The notes beneath the pieces are model-generated. The model ran no database searches. It had not been told where the DNA came from and was given only the letters and a program-made list of their open reading frames with translations. A DNA stretch of 64,000 nt from Sulfuricurvum sp. (GTDB lineage: Bacteria; Campylobacterota; Campylobacteria; Campylobacterales; Sulfurimonadaceae): the NCBI RefSeq assembly GCF_028713855.1, contig NZ_JAQTNN010000001.1, positions 274,696 to 338,695 on the forward strand, read 5' to 3'. The translations under genes were made by a program, and so were the position numbers. This document shows, piece after piece, positions 25,571-36,158 of this stretch (within the stretch, counting starts at the first letter, position 1; every line of letters begins with the position of its first letter).

Positions 25571-26794
25571 ATGGGTATTATTGAAAAAACCGCTTCTACT
25601 CTCATGAAACGAGCGGTGAAAAAGTATCTTCATCTAAAACCTACCCAAAAATCATTGCCTACTGCACCCAACGAAAGAGCATTGCTACTTTATATTCATA
25701 TCCCTTTTTGTCTAACATTGTGTCCGTATTGTTCCTTTCATAAATTTCGCTTTGACGAATCGAGTGCCAAGCGCTACTTTGAATTGCTGCATCAAGAGAT
25801 GCGTATGGTTCATGCTTTGGGATATCGGTTTGATTCGATCTATTTCGGCGGGGGAACGACAACGATACTCCCCCATCAGCTGGGAGAGACGATCGATTTG
25901 GCAAAATCGCTTTTTGCAATTCGTGAGGTTTCGTGCGAGAGCGATCCCGCGCATCTGAACGATTTGGAAAATGCCGATTTGCACGGAAAGATTGACCGTC
26001 TGTCGATAGGGATACAAAGTTTTAATGACCGCCACCTTCAAAAGATCGGACGCTACAAAAAATTCGGTTCCGGTGATGAACAGTATGAGAAGGTATCGGC
26101 CGTAATGGGAGATTTCCCGATCGTCAATATCGATATGATCTACAATTATCCCGACCAGAGCGAAGAAGAGCTACATCGTGAAATCGATACGATATTGAAA
26201 CTTCGTCCGCCGCAAGTGACTTTCTATCCTTTAATGTATGCTCCGGGGATACGGGATAATCTTAGCAAACGTTGGGGAGCCCTCAGTGATGCTAAAGAAG
26301 TGAAACTCTACCGTATCATTATGGAGCGGATGAGAGAGGTATATACACAACGCTCTGCATGGGCATGGTCTTTGGAACGTGAGGGAATTATCGATGAGTA
26401 TGTAATTGAACGGAGCGAATATGTCGGTATTGGGAGCGGGGCATTTAGCTTTATCGACGATACTCTTTATGCCAATACCTTTTCACTTCCAATCTATGCC
26501 AAACGGATATCTAAAGGGCAATTGCCTATCACCCATGCAACGACTTTTCCAGAGCGTGCAATACGCCAATATCGGATGATGGTAGAACTTTTCGGATTGC
26601 GTTCATCGAATGAGCATTTATGGATTGAAAGTACTTTACTGAGAATATGCGGGATGTACAATCAAGAACATTTGAATGAGAGGGGAATCCATCTCTTTTC
26701 CGTCATGATGCGCGAGTTTTACAACGGGATGGATTATGTCCGTGAAACGATGCGTACCAATCTTACTAAAGAAGATGGTCTGATCAGGGATTGA
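25571..26794 (+). CDS. HemN/HemW-like radical SAM protein
   Basis: 407 aa. The radical SAM cluster motif is CLTLCPYC (C-x3-C-x2-C) in LLLYIHIPFCLTLCPYCSFHKF. YFGGGTTTILP, RLSIGIQSFNDRHLQKIGR and NIDMIYNYPDQSEEEL are the family's further blocks. This resembles coproporphyrinogen III oxidase-like proteins (HemN/HemW/HutW) and not the housekeeping HemN specifically, since the N-terminus lacks the HemN tail. Heme handling or another radical methyl/oxidase chemistry is possible. It is in an operon with tetR and convergent with the next gene (11-base overlap). Confidence 0.85.
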   Translation: MGIIEKTASTLMKRAVKKYLHLKPTQKSLPTAPNERALLLYIHIPFCLTLCPYCSFHKFRFDESSAKRYFELLHQEMRMVHALGYRFDSIYFGGGTTTILPHQLGETIDLAKSLFAIREVSCESDPAHLNDLENADLHGKIDRLSIGIQSFNDRHLQKIGRYKKFGSGDEQYEKVSAVMGDFPIVNIDMIYNYPDQSEEELHREIDTILKLRPPQVTFYPLMYAPGIRDNLSKRWGALSDAKEVKLYRIIMERMREVYTQRSAWAWSLEREGIIDEYVIERSEYVGIGSGAFSFIDDTLYANTFSLPIYAKRISKGQLPITHATTFPERAIRQYRMMVELFGLRSSNEHLWIESTLLRICGMYNQEHLNERGIHLFSVMMREFYNGMDYVRETMRTNLTKEDGLIRD

Positions 26795-27101
26795 TTAGAT
26801 AAAGCTGTCCGTAACAATCACAAAACTTTTTACATCCACAAGAGTAATAGATATTTTTGCCCGTTTCGAGTGAATAGCTTCCGAAATTGGTTTTGATAAC
26901 GTCACCTTGGATTCTCTCTATCGTGATTGCTTTAACAAGACATGAATCCATAGGATCGAGACGGTGATACTTTTCGCGCGTGGAGTGAACCCATAAAATA
27001 GGTGCTGGTACACAAAGGGAACGGACATGTTCACAATCCCATTCGCGGGTTGCACCTAATGCCTCTAGTTCTGAATCGCTGATATTGCGATAAGGACGCA
27101 T
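26784..27101 (-). CDS. hypothetical Cys-rich small protein
   Basis: 105 aa from the ATG at 27101 with GGGAG upstream. It contains several Cys residues (EWDCEHVRSLCVP; DSCLV; and a cluster YYSCGCKKFCDCYG near the C-terminus) that could bind a metal such as zinc. No family was recognised. It overlaps the end of the HemN-like gene by 11 bases in convergent orientation. Confidence 0.6.
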   Translation of the reverse strand: MRPYRNISDSELEALGATREWDCEHVRSLCVPAPILWVHSTREKYHRLDPMDSCLVKAITIERIQGDVIKTNFGSYSLETGKNIYYSCGCKKFCDCYGQLYLINP

Positions 27102-27153
27102 AATGACTCCCAATAGCTTTTAGGAACTGATATGCATATTTAATTCATGAAAT

Positions 27154-28035
27154 TTATAAAACGGTTATACACGAATCATTGCTTTGTTGAAGAGCTTTAT
27201 GCGCACGTGAGATGATGCTGGATATATCATCATTTTCGCTTTGTACACTGGTACCAATACGCATACTGATATTTGTAAGAGTTTGAAAAGGTTCTTCACG
27301 CATTACCGTAAGTAATTTACGGCTGAATTTCATAGCATTATCGGAAGAATCAATGAGATAGGCTAATAAAAATACTTGTTTACCCCAACGTACAAGCATA
27401 TCACTTTGACGTATATTGGATTTGATACTAAAACAAAAATCATGCAAATAGTGTACGGCTTCATTATCAGAGGACATGAGCTCGATCATGGTGATACCGA
27501 TCAGTTTTTTATTAAAGATTGCCGCTTCAAAAAAACTTTTTGATGTGTGATTAAAATACTCTTTATCGTAGGCGCCGCTCTCTTTGTCGATACTGACGTC
27601 ATTTTCGATCATAATCCGCTTTATTAGGTCTTGGGAAATATCGGTAAAGGTGACAATACTGTAGTTAGGTACAGGTGATTCAACGGATACGGAAAACGCA
27701 TGAGGTTCGATACGATAGCTGAGCATACTGATGATTCGATCATGTTTAGGGAGTTGCATAAGGGCTGTTGTCCAATCCTCAGGATTATCGCTTTTACCGG
27801 CATGGAAATAACTGTCATGAGGGACAAAACGGTTCAGAAGTGAACCAAATTCTCGCAAAAACCCTTTTGCACATGAAACATTGGAAAAATCAAGAAAAGC
27901 TTTATTAAAAAGAATGGGAATACTATCACGCATTAAGACAATAAGATTTTTTTGGGTGTTAATGGCTGAGAGAAAAAGGTGACTGCAAACGTGATCTTCC
28001 TCTATCATATATACTTCATCTTGAGAAATTTCCAT
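27154..28035 (-). CDS. degenerate GGDEF protein with intact I-site (putative c-di-GMP receptor)
   Basis: 293 aa, cytosolic. Residues about 1-135 are a possible sensory (PAS-like) part; about 145-290 align with a GGDEF domain (ITMIELMSSDNEAVHYLHDFC matches the substrate-binding stretch, and MRIGTSVQSENDD the later strand). The catalytic motif is G218-K-Q-V-F222 in place of GGDEF, so cyclase activity is not expected. Five residues before it stands R209-Q-S-D212, the RxxD I-site that binds c-di-GMP dimers. A receptor or effector role is inferred. The partner is unknown. AAGG precedes the ATG. Confidence 0.75.
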   Translation of the reverse strand: MEISQDEVYMIEEDHVCSHLFLSAINTQKNLIVLMRDSIPILFNKAFLDFSNVSCAKGFLREFGSLLNRFVPHDSYFHAGKSDNPEDWTTALMQLPKHDRIISMLSYRIEPHAFSVSVESPVPNYSIVTFTDISQDLIKRIMIENDVSIDKESGAYDKEYFNHTSKSFFEAAIFNKKLIGITMIELMSSDNEAVHYLHDFCFSIKSNIRQSDMLVRWGKQVFLLAYLIDSSDNAMKFSRKLLTVMREEPFQTLTNISMRIGTSVQSENDDISSIISRAHKALQQSNDSCITVL

Positions 28036-28113
28036 ACATCTACCTTCGCCTTATTTGAGCTAATAATAACATATAGAAAGGGTAAATGGGGAATATTTGT
28101 GAGAAAAATGGTC

Positions 28114-29336
<1,223 letters not shown>

Positions 29337-29372
29337 AGAGATTGCAAGATTTGTTCGAGATGGAAACAAATG

Positions 29373-30344
29373 TTATATTTTACTTGCAGTTATTGGATGT
29401 GAAAGATCATAGGTGAATATTCTAATTTTATCGGAAATAGGATTTTGCCACTTTCTAAGTTTTAACTCTAATTCATGTAAAGTTTCTTTTGGTTCATTAA
29501 AGAGGTTACCTTTAAAACTAAAAATACCAAAAGCCCCATATTCAGCATTAAGATTTTCCATATAAGCAGGTAATTGTACTTTAAGTCCATGTTCTAAATC
29601 AGACGCATGTGCACGTTTAAATTCTATACACATTTTCACATTTTTGTGATTTTTTAACTGCCCTATAAATACGAAATCTACATTTCCAACACCAGTAGTG
29701 TATTCTGGAACAACTTCTATATTTGCTGTAATTGCCGCATCGTAAACAATATAATGTATTGCTGCATGTAAATCTGTCTCATCTTTTGGTTTTTTATCAA
29801 TTATTTTTTTACCTTTTTTTATTACATTCCAAAAAATATCTTTGGAGGGATGTTGGCTGATTTTTGCTTGAATTTTTTGAAGGACTTCATAACATTGTTG
29901 TCTAAATAATTCAACGGTTTCATATTCTTGTCTTGGAATTAAGCTTTGTATATAGGCCTCTTTTATTGTATTGTATGGTGTTGTAAAATAATCAATATCT
30001 AATGATTCTTCTAGTAAATAAGCCTTAGGGCTTCCAGTTAGTTCTCTCAAAAATATTTGAAGTTTTGTTGGACTCCAACTACAAAAGACTACTAAATTAT
30101 CTCCATAGGTGTCAAAATCAAATCTGTCAACATCAAATACACAAACATTGCTATTTCTACTCAAATAAATATGCATATTATTGATTTCTAGTGAGAGATT
30201 ATAATTTTCATCTAACACAGAGAAAATGATTCCACCAGTATTTAATGCTTGACTATTCGTTTCAAATTTAATAGTAGCTTCTGATTTTAGTAGATCAGAG
30301 TTTGTCAAATATCCATTTATTGTATCTGTAATGGTTATGTTCAA
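29373..30344 (-). CDS. predicted PD-(D/E)XK nuclease-like protein
   Basis: 323 aa, AT-rich compared with neighbours, with a TTG start (30344) preceded by AAAGG 7 bases upstream. The C-terminal half has a nuclease-like pattern: GVGNVDFVFIG (Asp), then 13-15 residues later CIEFKRA (E-x-K), followed by LEHGLKVQLPAYMENLNAEYGAFGIFSF. This resembles the core of PD-(D/E)XK enzymes. The N-terminal half is of unknown type. It sits next to the MntA/HepT pair, so a defence role is possible. The family is a motif-based inference. Confidence 0.55.
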   Translation of the reverse strand: MNITITDTINGYLTNSDLLKSEATIKFETNSQALNTGGIIFSVLDENYNLSLEINNMHIYLSRNSNVCVFDVDRFDFDTYGDNLVVFCSWSPTKLQIFLRELTGSPKAYLLEESLDIDYFTTPYNTIKEAYIQSLIPRQEYETVELFRQQCYEVLQKIQAKISQHPSKDIFWNVIKKGKKIIDKKPKDETDLHAAIHYIVYDAAITANIEVVPEYTTGVGNVDFVFIGQLKNHKNVKMCIEFKRAHASDLEHGLKVQLPAYMENLNAEYGAFGIFSFKGNLFNEPKETLHELELKLRKWQNPISDKIRIFTYDLSHPITASKI

Positions 30345-30358
30345 TAGAAAACCTTTAA

Positions 30359-30730
30359 CTACTTATTGTCGTTAATCATCTGCTCGACAGTCTCTTTTAA
30401 CGTATGAATATCGTTTTTGCATACATCATAGACCGCTTCGGCATTGAGATCGAAATAGTGATGGCTGATGATGTCGCGCATCCCTTTGACCGATTTCCAA
30501 TCCACCGCAGGATAATTGGGTAGCAGTTTTTTGTCGGTGATTTTGTCGATATTTTTGAGACTTTCACCGATGGCGATCAACTGCATACAGATGGCATCGA
30601 GTTTTTCATGACCTGCTTCATTTTCTAAAAAATCATCGGGGGATTGGATCGGTTCAAAGCGTTTGATGATGCGCTCGGTCGCGCCGTGAATCTGAGTGAG
30701 GGTTTCGATCAGCAGAGCCTTTTCAGGCAT
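30359..30730 (-). CDS. HepT-like HEPN toxin (DUF86)
   Basis: 123 aa. The HEPN RNase motif R-x4-H-x-Y is present as RDIISHHY, and the overall alpha-helical pattern (LDAICMQLIAIGESLKNIDK, WKSVKGMRDIISHHYFDLN) matches DUF86/HepT. It overlaps the upstream nucleotidyltransferase gene by 8 bases, the standard MntA-HepT order. In characterised pairs the nucleotidyltransferase AMPylates HepT near the motif Tyr to silence it. The protein is probably a growth inhibitor controlled by MntA. Confidence 0.9.
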   Translation of the reverse strand: MPEKALLIETLTQIHGATERIIKRFEPIQSPDDFLENEAGHEKLDAICMQLIAIGESLKNIDKITDKKLLPNYPAVDWKSVKGMRDIISHHYFDLNAEAVYDVCKNDIHTLKETVEQMINDNK

Positions 30731-31013
30731 AGATCGCTTCTTTTTGGATACGTTCTTTTAAAAACGTGTTCATGCTCTCACGGTAGCTGATGAGGTCGAC
30801 ATGGGTGTGCATCAGTTCTTCAAGATCAAGACGGATACGGGAGAGTTTAAAAAGGTTCGGTTGTTTGGTTTCGATGACAACATCGACATCGCTCTCATCG
30901 GTCGCTTCATCGCGTGCGACAGAGCCGAATACTCCGATTCGGAGTATTCCGAACTCATCAGCATGATGCTGTTTGTACGATTCTAATACTTTGAGTGCTT
31001 CTTGTCGTTTCAT
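30723..31013 (-). CDS. MntA-like minimal nucleotidyltransferase antitoxin
   Basis: 96 aa from the ATG at 31013. The nucleotidyltransferase signature GS-x10-DxD is complete: GSVARDEATDESDVDVVIE. It should transfer nucleotides to HepT as the antitoxin. No Shine-Dalgarno is present; TATAAT (31025-31020, reverse strand) ends 6 bases before the ATG, with a TTGAAA 18 bases further upstream. The mRNA is therefore probably leaderless. A longer frame from 31049 would overlap this promoter. Confidence 0.9.
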   Translation of the reverse strand: MKRQEALKVLESYKQHHADEFGILRIGVFGSVARDEATDESDVDVVIETKQPNLFKLSRIRLDLEELMHTHVDLISYRESMNTFLKERIQKEAIYA

Positions 31014-31019
31014 GCAATG

Positions 31020-31049
31020 ATTATAACCTATCTGTAGGGCGTATTTCAA
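31020..31049 (-). promoter_or_regulatory. promoter of mntA-hepT, leaderless configuration
   Basis: On the reverse strand TTGAAA (31049-31044), an 18-base spacer and TATAAT (31025-31020) form a good sigma-70 promoter. The ATG of mntA follows after 6 bases (CATTGC). Confidence 0.65.
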
Positions 31050-31191
31050 TTAGCCTTTCTTTTGTATGGTTTTGATGAGATTTTAGCCATATTATCGGGA
31101 GAATTAATCCTTGAATATCGTTATAATTGAACTTATTCGATAAAATACGGGTTTTATTTAGTACAGCATTACGATTGAGAAGGTTTTTTAT

Positions 31192-33453
31192 ATGAACGAG
31201 AGCAAAGATTTTTTACGAACCATCGTCGAAGAGGATTTACACGCGGGCAAATACAGCGAAGTTGTAACCCGTTTCCCCCCTGAGCCAAACGGCTTTCCCC
31301 ACATCGGACACGCCAAATCGATCGCGATCAATTTCGGAATCGCGCGGGACTATAAAGGGCATTGTAATCTTCGGATGGACGATACCAACCCGACGACGGA
31401 AGACACCCGCTACGTTGAAGCGCTCAAAGATGCCGTAGAGTGGCTCGGATTCCAGTGGGAAGGGAATGTCCGCTATACGTCGGATTATTTCCCTGAACTC
31501 TATCAATACGCTATTGAGCTTGTCAAAATGGGAAAAGCCTACGTCGACAGCCTCACTGAAGAGGAGATCCGAGAGTATCGCGGGACGGTGACCGAAGCGG
31601 GACGCCGCAGCAAGTACTCTGAGCGCAGTGTCGAAGAGAATCTCGATCTCTTGGAGCGGATGAAAAACGGTGAGTTCAAAGACGGTGAACACGTCCTCCG
31701 TGCCAAGATCGACATGAGCGCGGCGAATATGAAGATGCGCGATCCGCTGCTGTACCGTATCCGACACGCCCACCACTACCGCACAGGCGATGCGTGGAAT
31801 ATCTACCCGATGTACGATTACGGTCACTGCCTCTCGGATTATCTCGAAGGGGTTACCCACTCTATCTGTACGCTGGAGTTTGAAAACAACCGCGACATCT
31901 ATGATTGGGTACTCGATACGCTGGGGCTGACATCACCGCGTCCGTATCAGCACGAGTTCGCACGTCTGGGGATCAACTACACCGTCATGAGCAAACGAAA
32001 GCTCCTTGAACTGGTCAACGAAGGGTATGTGAACGGTTGGGACGATCCGCGCATGTCGACCATCGCAGGACTTCGCAGACGCGGGTATACCCCTGAGTCA
32101 ATCTTGAACTTCTGTCATCAGATCGGTATCGCAAAAGCCAACTCGATGGTCGATGTGGCACAGCTCGAGTTCTGTATCCGAGATGATCTCAATACCAAAG
32201 TACCCCGCGTGATGTGTGTCCTAGACCCGCTCAAAGTGACGATCGAAAATTACGAAGGGAGCGAAGAGCTTGATGCCTCGTATTACCCTGAGGATGTACC
32301 GAAAGAGGGGAATCGAAAACTGCCGTTCTCCCGCGAGATATACATCGAACGTGAGGATTTCAGTGAGAATCCCCCTTCGGGCTTTTATCGTCTCACACCT
32401 GAACAACCCGTGCGCCTCAAACACGCCTACATCATCACCTGCAAAGAGGTAATAAAAGACGCCTCAGGCAACATCACGGAGATCATCGCAACATATCATC
32501 CCGACTCCAAAAGCGGTTCCGATACGAGCGGTATCAAGGTCAAAAGTGCAATCCAATGGGTCGAAGCGAGTACGGCTAAAACGGTCGAGGTGCGACTCTA
32601 TGATCGTCTCTACACCTGCGAAGCACCGGAGGGGGTCGAAGATCTCAATCCCGATTCGCTCAAAATCATCAAAAACGCTCTGGTCGAACCCGCTCTCATC
32701 ACCGAAAAACCGGATGTCCGCTTCCAGTTCGAACGTCAGGGGTATTTTTATGCCGATCCGATCGACTATACCGACGAAGCACCGGTATTCAACAGAATCG
32801 TAGGGCTGAAAGACTCGTGGAACAAAAAGAACAAAGCGGACGAGAGCACAGCCAAGCTAGAGCGCAAAGCGCCTGAGAAAAAGGTACAGATCGACGGTGA
32901 AGTAGCACCGATGAGTGAAGCCGAGCAGGCGTGTTATGCGAAGTATACAAACGAGTTCAAGCTTAACAGTGAAGTGTCGAATATCCTTGCGCGTGATGAG
33001 AAACTCGCCGTATTCTTCGAAGCGGCTCTTTCAGTCCATAACAGCCCAATAACCATTGCCAACATTGTGGCTAATGAGGTCGCCAGAGAGCTAAAAGAGA
33101 AAGACGCAAGTGAGCTGAAATTCACCGCCGCGCAGATCGCCGAGCTGGTCAAAATGATTGATGATGAGATCATCTCGAACAAAATTGCCAAACAAGTCTT
33201 TGAAGAGATGGCGCAAAGCGGTGAGAATCCATCCAAAATCGTCGAAGCGCAGGGATTGGTACAGATCAGTGATCCGGCGGTGATTGTGCCGATCATCGAT
33301 GACGTGATGGCGAAAAATCCCGATAATGTCGAAAAGTACAAAGCGGGCAATACGAAACTGTTCGGGTTCTTTGTCGGGCAGGTGCTTAAAGCGACGGGAG
33401 GAAAAGCAAATCCTCAGGTCGTCAATGATCTGGTGGCGCAGAAGTTACAATAA
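31192..33453 (+). CDS. glnS: glutaminyl-tRNA synthetase with C-terminal YqeY domain
   Basis: 753 aa; a normal bacterial GlnRS is about 550. Class I signatures are FPPEPNGFPHIGHAKS (HIGH 37-40) and TVMSKRK (265-270). The extra ~180 residues (about 574-753; VSNILARDEKLAVFFEAALS, ANIVANEVARELKE, IAKQVFEEMAQSGENPSKIVEAQGL) match the YqeY/GatB-tail tRNA-binding fold, as in the Deinococcus GlnRS. It charges tRNA-Gln directly. Many Campylobacterota lack GlnRS and use the GatCAB amidation route, so acquisition by transfer is plausible. It is convergent with clpX with 13 bases between. Confidence 0.94.
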   Translation: MNESKDFLRTIVEEDLHAGKYSEVVTRFPPEPNGFPHIGHAKSIAINFGIARDYKGHCNLRMDDTNPTTEDTRYVEALKDAVEWLGFQWEGNVRYTSDYFPELYQYAIELVKMGKAYVDSLTEEEIREYRGTVTEAGRRSKYSERSVEENLDLLERMKNGEFKDGEHVLRAKIDMSAANMKMRDPLLYRIRHAHHYRTGDAWNIYPMYDYGHCLSDYLEGVTHSICTLEFENNRDIYDWVLDTLGLTSPRPYQHEFARLGINYTVMSKRKLLELVNEGYVNGWDDPRMSTIAGLRRRGYTPESILNFCHQIGIAKANSMVDVAQLEFCIRDDLNTKVPRVMCVLDPLKVTIENYEGSEELDASYYPEDVPKEGNRKLPFSREIYIEREDFSENPPSGFYRLTPEQPVRLKHAYIITCKEVIKDASGNITEIIATYHPDSKSGSDTSGIKVKSAIQWVEASTAKTVEVRLYDRLYTCEAPEGVEDLNPDSLKIIKNALVEPALITEKPDVRFQFERQGYFYADPIDYTDEAPVFNRIVGLKDSWNKKNKADESTAKLERKAPEKKVQIDGEVAPMSEAEQACYAKYTNEFKLNSEVSNILARDEKLAVFFEAALSVHNSPITIANIVANEVARELKEKDASELKFTAAQIAELVKMIDDEIISNKIAKQVFEEMAQSGENPSKIVEAQGLVQISDPAVIVPIIDDVMAKNPDNVEKYKAGNTKLFGFFVGQVLKATGGKANPQVVNDLVAQKLQ

Positions 33454-33466
33454 AGTAGGAAGAAGT

Positions 33467-34690
33467 TCACGCTTCCGCGTGATCTTCTTTTGTTTTATAG
33501 ACGTAGATTGGTTCATTTGTTGGGTCTTCGATCACTGCTTCGGTAATCGTAAGACTTTGCAGATTCTTTTTTGACGGGCAGCTAAATTGCAATGGCAACA
33601 TCGCTTCTTCGATGATACTGCGTAACCCGCGTGCACCGACACCGCGATCGATCGCTTTTTGAGCGACCGCATCGAGGGCTTTCGGCTCGAAATTCAGCTC
33701 GATACCGTCCATATCAAACAACGCTTGGAACTGTTTGATGAGGGCATTGTCCGGCTCTTGGAGGATTTGAACCATTTGTTCTTTAGTAAGTTCACGCAGT
33801 TGGGCGACTACGGGGATACGTCCGATAAACTCCGGGATAATTCCATAATGAACCAATGCTTTCGCATCTATTTTTTTCTCTTTGACTTCGCCTTTTTCAG
33901 CGGTTTTGCTGAATCCTACTTTGTTCGACTTTTTCGTATGGGAATCGGGAACGAGACCGACGAAAGCACCTCCGCAGACGAAGAGAACATGAGAGGTGTT
34001 AAAGAGGACGGTTTCGGTCGTAGAATTTTTGCGGCTACCTTTGACTGGGACATAGACTTCGGCACCTTCGAGGATTTTGAGCAAACCTTGTTGTACCCCT
34101 TCACCGGAAACGTCACGTCCCATCGTCGAACTCTCACCTTTACGGGCGATTTTATCGATCTCATCGATGTAGATGATTCCCCGTTGTGCCAACTCGATAT
34201 CGTAGTTTGCCGCAGCGAGAAGGCGTGAGAGGATGCTCTCGACGTCTTCACCCACATATCCGGCTTCGGTCAATGCTGTCGCATCGGCGACGGCAAACGG
34301 CACCTGCATGATCTTGGAGAGTGATTTGGCGAGCAAGGTTTTACCGCTTCCCGTAGGACCCACGAGGAGGATATTGCTTTTTTCCAATTCTACGTTGTTA
34401 TAGACCGGATTTTCGATCCGTTTGTAATGGTTGTAGAGGGCAACGGCAAGGACTTTTTTTGCGTCTAATTGTCCGATAATATACTTGTCCAAAAACTCAA
34501 CAATCTTTTCCGGTGTCGGAAGCTGTTGCTGCATTGCGGAGCGCTGTTCAAAACGGACCTCTTTTTGCAAAATACTGGAGCAGGTAGTGATACACTCATT
34601 ACAGATATGAGTTGTCTCCGAAGAGAACATTTTTTTCACTTCACTTTGTTTACGACCGCAAAATGAGCAGGTTTTTTCTGGTGTACTCAT
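33467..34690 (-). CDS. clpX: ATP-dependent Clp protease ATPase subunit ClpX
   Basis: 407 aa from the ATG at 34690, one base into the clpP stop (TGATG) with AAAGGA at a suitable distance; an in-frame GTG at 34693 is too close to that site. The zinc-binding domain has C8, C11, C30, C33. Walker A is GPTGSGKT (111-118) and the pore/IGF-like loop region includes [10 protein letters not shown]. It unfolds substrates and passes them to ClpP. The gene is in an operon with clpP and the SIR2-like gene, which starts from a nif-type promoter element. Confidence 0.95.
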   Translation of the reverse strand: MSTPEKTCSFCGRKQSEVKKMFSSETTHICNECITTCSSILQKEVRFEQRSAMQQQLPTPEKIVEFLDKYIIGQLDAKKVLAVALYNHYKRIENPVYNNVELEKSNILLVGPTGSGKTLLAKSLSKIMQVPFAVADATALTEAGYVGEDVESILSRLLAAANYDIELAQRGIIYIDEIDKIARKGESSTMGRDVSGEGVQQGLLKILEGAEVYVPVKGSRKNSTTETVLFNTSHVLFVCGGAFVGLVPDSHTKKSNKVGFSKTAEKGEVKEKKIDAKALVHYGIIPEFIGRIPVVAQLRELTKEQMVQILQEPDNALIKQFQALFDMDGIELNFEPKALDAVAQKAIDRGVGARGLRSIIEEAMLPLQFSCPSKKNLQSLTITEAVIEDPTNEPIYVYKTKEDHAEA

Positions 34691-35286
34691 CACACATCCT
34701 TTGCACTGAATTTTGTGAGAATTTCATCCGCAAGACCGAATTCGATCGCTTCTTTGGCTTCCATATAGTTGTCACGGTCGGATTCTTTTTCGATCACTTT
34801 GGCACTTTTCCCTGTTGCTTCAGCGAGGATGACATACAAACGGCGTTTGAGGTTGAGGATATGTTTGGTATGAATCTCGATATCGCTCGCTTGCCCTGAA
34901 TAACCTCCGAGAGGTTGATGAATCATCACTTCAGCATTTGGGAGCATGTATCGATGACCCTTGTCACCGCAGGTAAAGAGTACGGCTGCCATCGAAGCAA
35001 CCATCCCCATGGCATAAGTATAAACCGGAGCGTTGATAAGATTCATAGTATCTAATATGGCTAATCCTGACATCACTGATCCGCCCGGTGAGCTGATGTA
35101 CATGTGTATCGGCTCTTCGGAGTCCATCGCCTCCAGATAGAGCAACTGGGAGACGATAACTCCCATCATATGATCATCGATCGCTTCGGTGATAACGATC
35201 ACCCGATCCCCTAAAAGTTTGGAAAACAGATCGAAATAACGCTCTCCGCGAGGCGAAATATCTTTAACCGTAGGTATCATAGGCAT
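34690..35286 (-). CDS. clpP: ATP-dependent Clp protease proteolytic subunit
   Basis: 198 aa, full length. The catalytic triad is S98 (in YAMGMVASMAAVL), H123 (MIHQPLGG) and D172 (ESDRDNYM). The Ser protease tetradecamer degrades proteins delivered by ClpX, whose gene overlaps its stop. AAGGAGC precedes the ATG. It starts 10 bases after the SIR2-like gene, so this copy is read with that gene. Confidence 0.96.
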   Translation of the reverse strand: MPMIPTVKDISPRGERYFDLFSKLLGDRVIVITEAIDDHMMGVIVSQLLYLEAMDSEEPIHMYISSPGGSVMSGLAILDTMNLINAPVYTYAMGMVASMAAVLFTCGDKGHRYMLPNAEVMIHQPLGGYSGQASDIEIHTKHILNLKRRLYVILAEATGKSAKVIEKESDRDNYMEAKEAIEFGLADEILTKFSAKDV

Positions 35287-35296
35287 ATTTAGCTCC

Positions 35297-36127
35297 TTAA
35301 ATAAATGCTTTAATGAATTCAGGAAGTGACATAGGAATCACTTCGAGGTTATGTTTGTCGATGAACTTTTTCTCTTTTTTACCTAACTCTTTGTCGGTGA
35401 TGACGTAACCGCCTTCCAAATCCAGAGTCAACTCATTGGCAACCATGCGATCGGTATCTCGGTCGAAGGATGTCCCTAAAAAGAGGTATTTTTTCGTTTT
35501 ACGGTAGGTTTTTAATACTTTTGGAACCGCAAACCCTCCCATCGCTTCGGTGAGCCAATCGACGTAATCGGCATCGGAAATGACAAAGGTCGGATTTGGC
35601 AGCGGTGAACCCATCGGTTTAAAGAGGATTTTTTCAGCATTGTCGAGAACTTCATCGTCTACGAGAAAATATTTTTGGTTTTCGACATCGTATTCGTATA
35701 CTTCATAGCGGTTTAAATCACCCATGATACGTGATTTTCCGATGATAAGACAATGCGGTGTGAATGCCAAAAGTTCTTGGAACTTGGTGTCGCGGTTTGT
35801 ATCGACGATATAGCGAGGCAACATATCGACTGTCGCTTTGTGTAATGGTGTCGGCTCGTATGGTTTGGTATAGATGTGGTTGATAAGCTGAGTCATGTAC
35901 TCAACACCGCGACGTTGTTCGAGGTGCATCGCAGCACGGGAATATTCGAACATCAGACGCGGTGTCATCGCTCGTCCATTGTTCATTGCCAAAATGAGTG
36001 AATCACTATCGAAGGGTACGATCTCTCCCTCTTTGGTAGTCATCCCCTCAAATACCCCTAAACCGAAGTAGGGGATGGTAGTCTGGTTCCGTAACTCTTT
36101 TTTAATCGTTTCAAATAGTGTATCCAT
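35297..36127 (-). CDS. SIR2-like domain protein
   Basis: 276 aa, cytosolic. YLFLGTSFDRDTDRMVANEL is close to the C-terminal NAD-pocket segment of the SIR2_2 family (FIGYSLDD-type), and FVISDADYVDWLTEAM and TPHCLIIGKSRIMGD also fit. Enzymatic deacylase activity is not assured, since this branch is often used as an NAD-binding or NADase module. The upstream region at 36159-36175 carries the AGAAC-N6-TGC element shared with nif genes, so expression with nitrogen fixation is likely. It leads the operon with clpP-clpX. Confidence 0.65.
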   Translation of the reverse strand: MDTLFETIKKELRNQTTIPYFGLGVFEGMTTKEGEIVPFDSDSLILAMNNGRAMTPRLMFEYSRAAMHLEQRRGVEYMTQLINHIYTKPYEPTPLHKATVDMLPRYIVDTNRDTKFQELLAFTPHCLIIGKSRIMGDLNRYEVYEYDVENQKYFLVDDEVLDNAEKILFKPMGSPLPNPTFVISDADYVDWLTEAMGGFAVPKVLKTYRKTKKYLFLGTSFDRDTDRMVANELTLDLEGGYVITDKELGKKEKKFIDKHNLEVIPMSLPEFIKAFI

Positions 36128-36158
36128 CGTAATCCCTTTTGGAGCTTTTGATAAACGA

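Noticed and set aside
27122-27137. AGGAAC-N5-TGCA resembling the nif promoter element
   Set aside because: The spacer is one base too short, and it points into the 3' end of a reverse-strand gene, not toward a start.
31237-31860. 207-codon reverse frame inside glnS
   Set aside because: Antisense shadow; glnS is unambiguous on the forward strand.
33659-34228. 189-codon forward frame inside clpX
   Set aside because: Antisense shadow of clpX; the clpX motifs are complete on the other strand.
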